Shown here: in pieces, positions 13,026 to 14,038 of the stretch
Layout: each line of letters starts with the position of its first letter
Position numbering within the stretch: the first letter of the stretch is position 1
Assembly (NCBI GenBank): GCA_002448395.1
Contig: DJXS01000009.1
Location: forward strand, 1-14,038
Length of the DNA: 14,038 bases
Direction of reading: 5' to 3'
Source of the DNA: Lachnospiraceae bacterium UBA6998
Lineage (GTDB): Bacteria; Bacillota; Clostridia; Lachnospirales; Lachnospiraceae
The notes under the pieces: generated by a model
Told to the model about the DNA's origin: nothing
Database searches by the model: none
The model's input: only the letters and a program-made list of their open reading frames with translations
Program-made: the position numbers and the translations under genes

Positions 13026-13973
13026 ATGATGGGAAAAGATTACAGTCTTAAGACAATGATGGAGAAACCCGAGAGGCTCTCTCCGGGACACCGCATGTGC
13101 GCGGGCTGCGGCGCTACGATCGGAGTAAGAGCGGTGCTGCGCGCGCTGCACGAGGAAGATCACGCGGTGATCGGAAATGCCACCGGGTGCCTGGAAGTTT
13201 CTTCCTATATGTATCCCTACAGCGCGTGGGAGGACAGTTATATTCACAACGCGTTTGAAAACGCAGGCGCAACCCTCAGCGGCGTGGAGACAGCGTACAA
13301 GGTGTTGAAAAAGAAGGGAAAGCTCGGGGAGAAGGACAACTTCAAGTTTATAACCTTCGGCGGAGACGGCGGAACATACGACATCGGCTTCCAATCCCTT
13401 TCCGGAGCTATGGAACGCGGACACGATATGGTCTATGTGTGCTATGATAATGGTGCCTATATGAACACCGGCATCCAGAGATCCTCGGCGACTCCGATGT
13501 TCGCGGACACGACTACAACACCTGCGGGCAAAGTGTCCAACGGCAAGATCCAGTACCGCAAGGACCTCAGCTCCATCATCGCGGAGCATTATGTGCCCTA
13601 TGTGGCGCAGACTACTCTGACCAGGGACTTCAAGGACCTTCACAGAAAGGCGGAGACCGCGATCTACACACCGGGTGCTGCTTTCCTCAATATGATGACG
13701 CCCTGCCCCAGAGGCTGGCGCTATGAGATGAGCGAGATCATGGAGATCTGCAGACTGGCGGTGGAGACATGCTATTGGCCGCTCTTTGAAGTGGTGGAAG
13801 GAAAGTGGATCCTGAACTACGAGCCCAGAAAGAAGCTTCCGATCGAAGACTTCTTAAAGCCCCAGGGGAGATTCAAACATCTCTTTAAACCCGGAAACGA
13901 GCATCTGATCGAACTCTTCCAGCAGGAAGTGGACAAGAGGTGGGAGGATCTGCAGTACCGCTGCGCCAGATAA
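13026..13973 (+). CDS. porB: Pyruvate/2-oxoacid:ferredoxin oxidoreductase, beta subunit
   Basis: A 315-residue subunit that binds thiamin diphosphate and the proximal [4Fe-4S] cluster. Visible features are the cluster cysteines C25 and C28 in MCAGCGA, C55 in ATGCLEVSS and C227 in TPCPRGW. The cofactor motif is GDGGTYDIGFQSLSGA from G113-D114-G115, ending at N142 in CYDNGAYMNTG. Length agrees with PorB. The frame is open from 12900; the stretch before 13026 lies inside the alpha gene and is unlike the family, so it is left out. ATG codons at 13026 and 13029 are both possible. The ribosome site is poor (AGAGAG about 13 bases away), which suggests translational coupling to alpha, whose stop lies ten bases upstream. 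Confidence 0.95.
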   Translation: MMGKDYSLKTMMEKPERLSPGHRMCAGCGATIGVRAVLRALHEEDHAVIGNATGCLEVSSYMYPYSAWEDSYIHNAFENAGATLSGVETAYKVLKKKGKLGEKDNFKFITFGGDGGTYDIGFQSLSGAMERGHDMVYVCYDNGAYMNTGIQRSSATPMFADTTTTPAGKVSNGKIQYRKDLSSIIAEHYVPYVAQTTLTRDFKDLHRKAETAIYTPGAAFLNMMTPCPRGWRYEMSEIMEICRLAVETCYWPLFEVVEGKWILNYEPRKKLPIEDFLKPQGRFKHLFKPGNEHLIELFQQEVDKRWEDLQYRCAR

Positions 13974-14001
13974 GGACAAGGCAGAAAATCGGAGGTGACA
14001 C

Positions 14002-14038
14002 ATGACGCTTCTAAGTTATCAGATTTTTAAGACAGTCG
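14002..14038 (+). CDS. Start of a probable LysR-type regulator (cut by window end)
   Basis: An ATG at 14002 follows the strong site GGAGGTGA (13991-13998) and is open to the window end, giving MTLLSYQIFKTV. This resembles the first residues of LysR-family regulators, where a short start leads into the first helix of the DNA-binding domain (typically YxxFxxV). It lies 28 bases after the beta gene on the same strand with no terminator between, so it may be co-transcribed and might control the por genes. Twelve residues are thin evidence for the family; the gene start itself is well supported. Confidence 0.5.
   Translation, partial: MTLLSYQIFKTV

Noticed and set aside
1..14038. tRNA, rRNA, CRISPR arrays, phage or intact insertion-sequence genes
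   Set aside because: No cloverleaf-like or rRNA-like stretch, no regularly spaced repeats, and no transposase, integrase or phage proteins were seen on either strand.

Overview
The window looks like chromosome from an anaerobic, low-oxygen-tolerant member of the Clostridia (Firmicutes), probably near Lachnospiraceae. The grounds are the family make-up (four-subunit ferredoxin-linked 2-oxoacid oxidoreductase, AGCS amino-acid:Na+ symporter, NhaC antiporter, MATE exporter, Cof-type HAD phosphatase), strong purine-rich Shine-Dalgarno sites, and T-run intrinsic terminators. Composition is moderately GC-rich and rather uniform, except for one visibly AT-richer gene near 7.2-8.1 kb. The species cannot be named from this sequence.

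Layout. 1-33 is a probable C-terminal scrap of an upstream gene. 57-833 is a HAD-IIB phosphatase. 953-1402 is an unrecognised cytoplasmic protein built on five exact 13-residue Asp/Gly-rich repeats, closed by a strong terminator. 1507-1628 is an untranslated leader with clear pairing potential in front of an AGCS Na+:amino-acid symporter (1629-3020). After a gap holding two perfect hairpins, one of them a minus-strand-type terminator, comes a run of plus-strand genes: a nitroreductase (3153-3689), an ABC exporter half-transporter (3706-5727) and a MATE exporter (5807-7174). An AT-rich stretch (about 7175-8080) carries a BspA-type leucine-rich-repeat lipoprotein. It ends in a bidirectional terminator shared with a convergent NhaC-family Na+/H+ antiporter (8161-9768, minus). 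A divergent promoter region separates nhaC from nth (endonuclease III, 9951-10601).

The right end (10713-13973) encodes a complete pyruvate-type ferredoxin oxidoreductase in the order gamma, delta, alpha, beta. It starts from a good sigma-A-type promoter surrounded by short dyads, and a strong terminator-like hairpin lies between the gamma and delta genes. The first residues of what is probably a LysR-type regulator follow the beta gene. Together the four subunits would oxidise pyruvate (or a related 2-oxoacid) with CoA and pass electrons through the delta subunit's two [4Fe-4S] clusters to ferredoxin. AGCS and NhaC would run opposite sides of a Na+ cycle.

No tRNA, rRNA, CRISPR array or intact insertion sequence was seen, and no stretch longer than 300 bases lacks a gene. 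Most of the window is ordinary core metabolism. The items most worth a second look are the 13-residue-repeat protein, the symporter leader RNA, the hairpin inside the por cluster (terminator or IS200/IS605-like end), and the dyad array around the por promoter.
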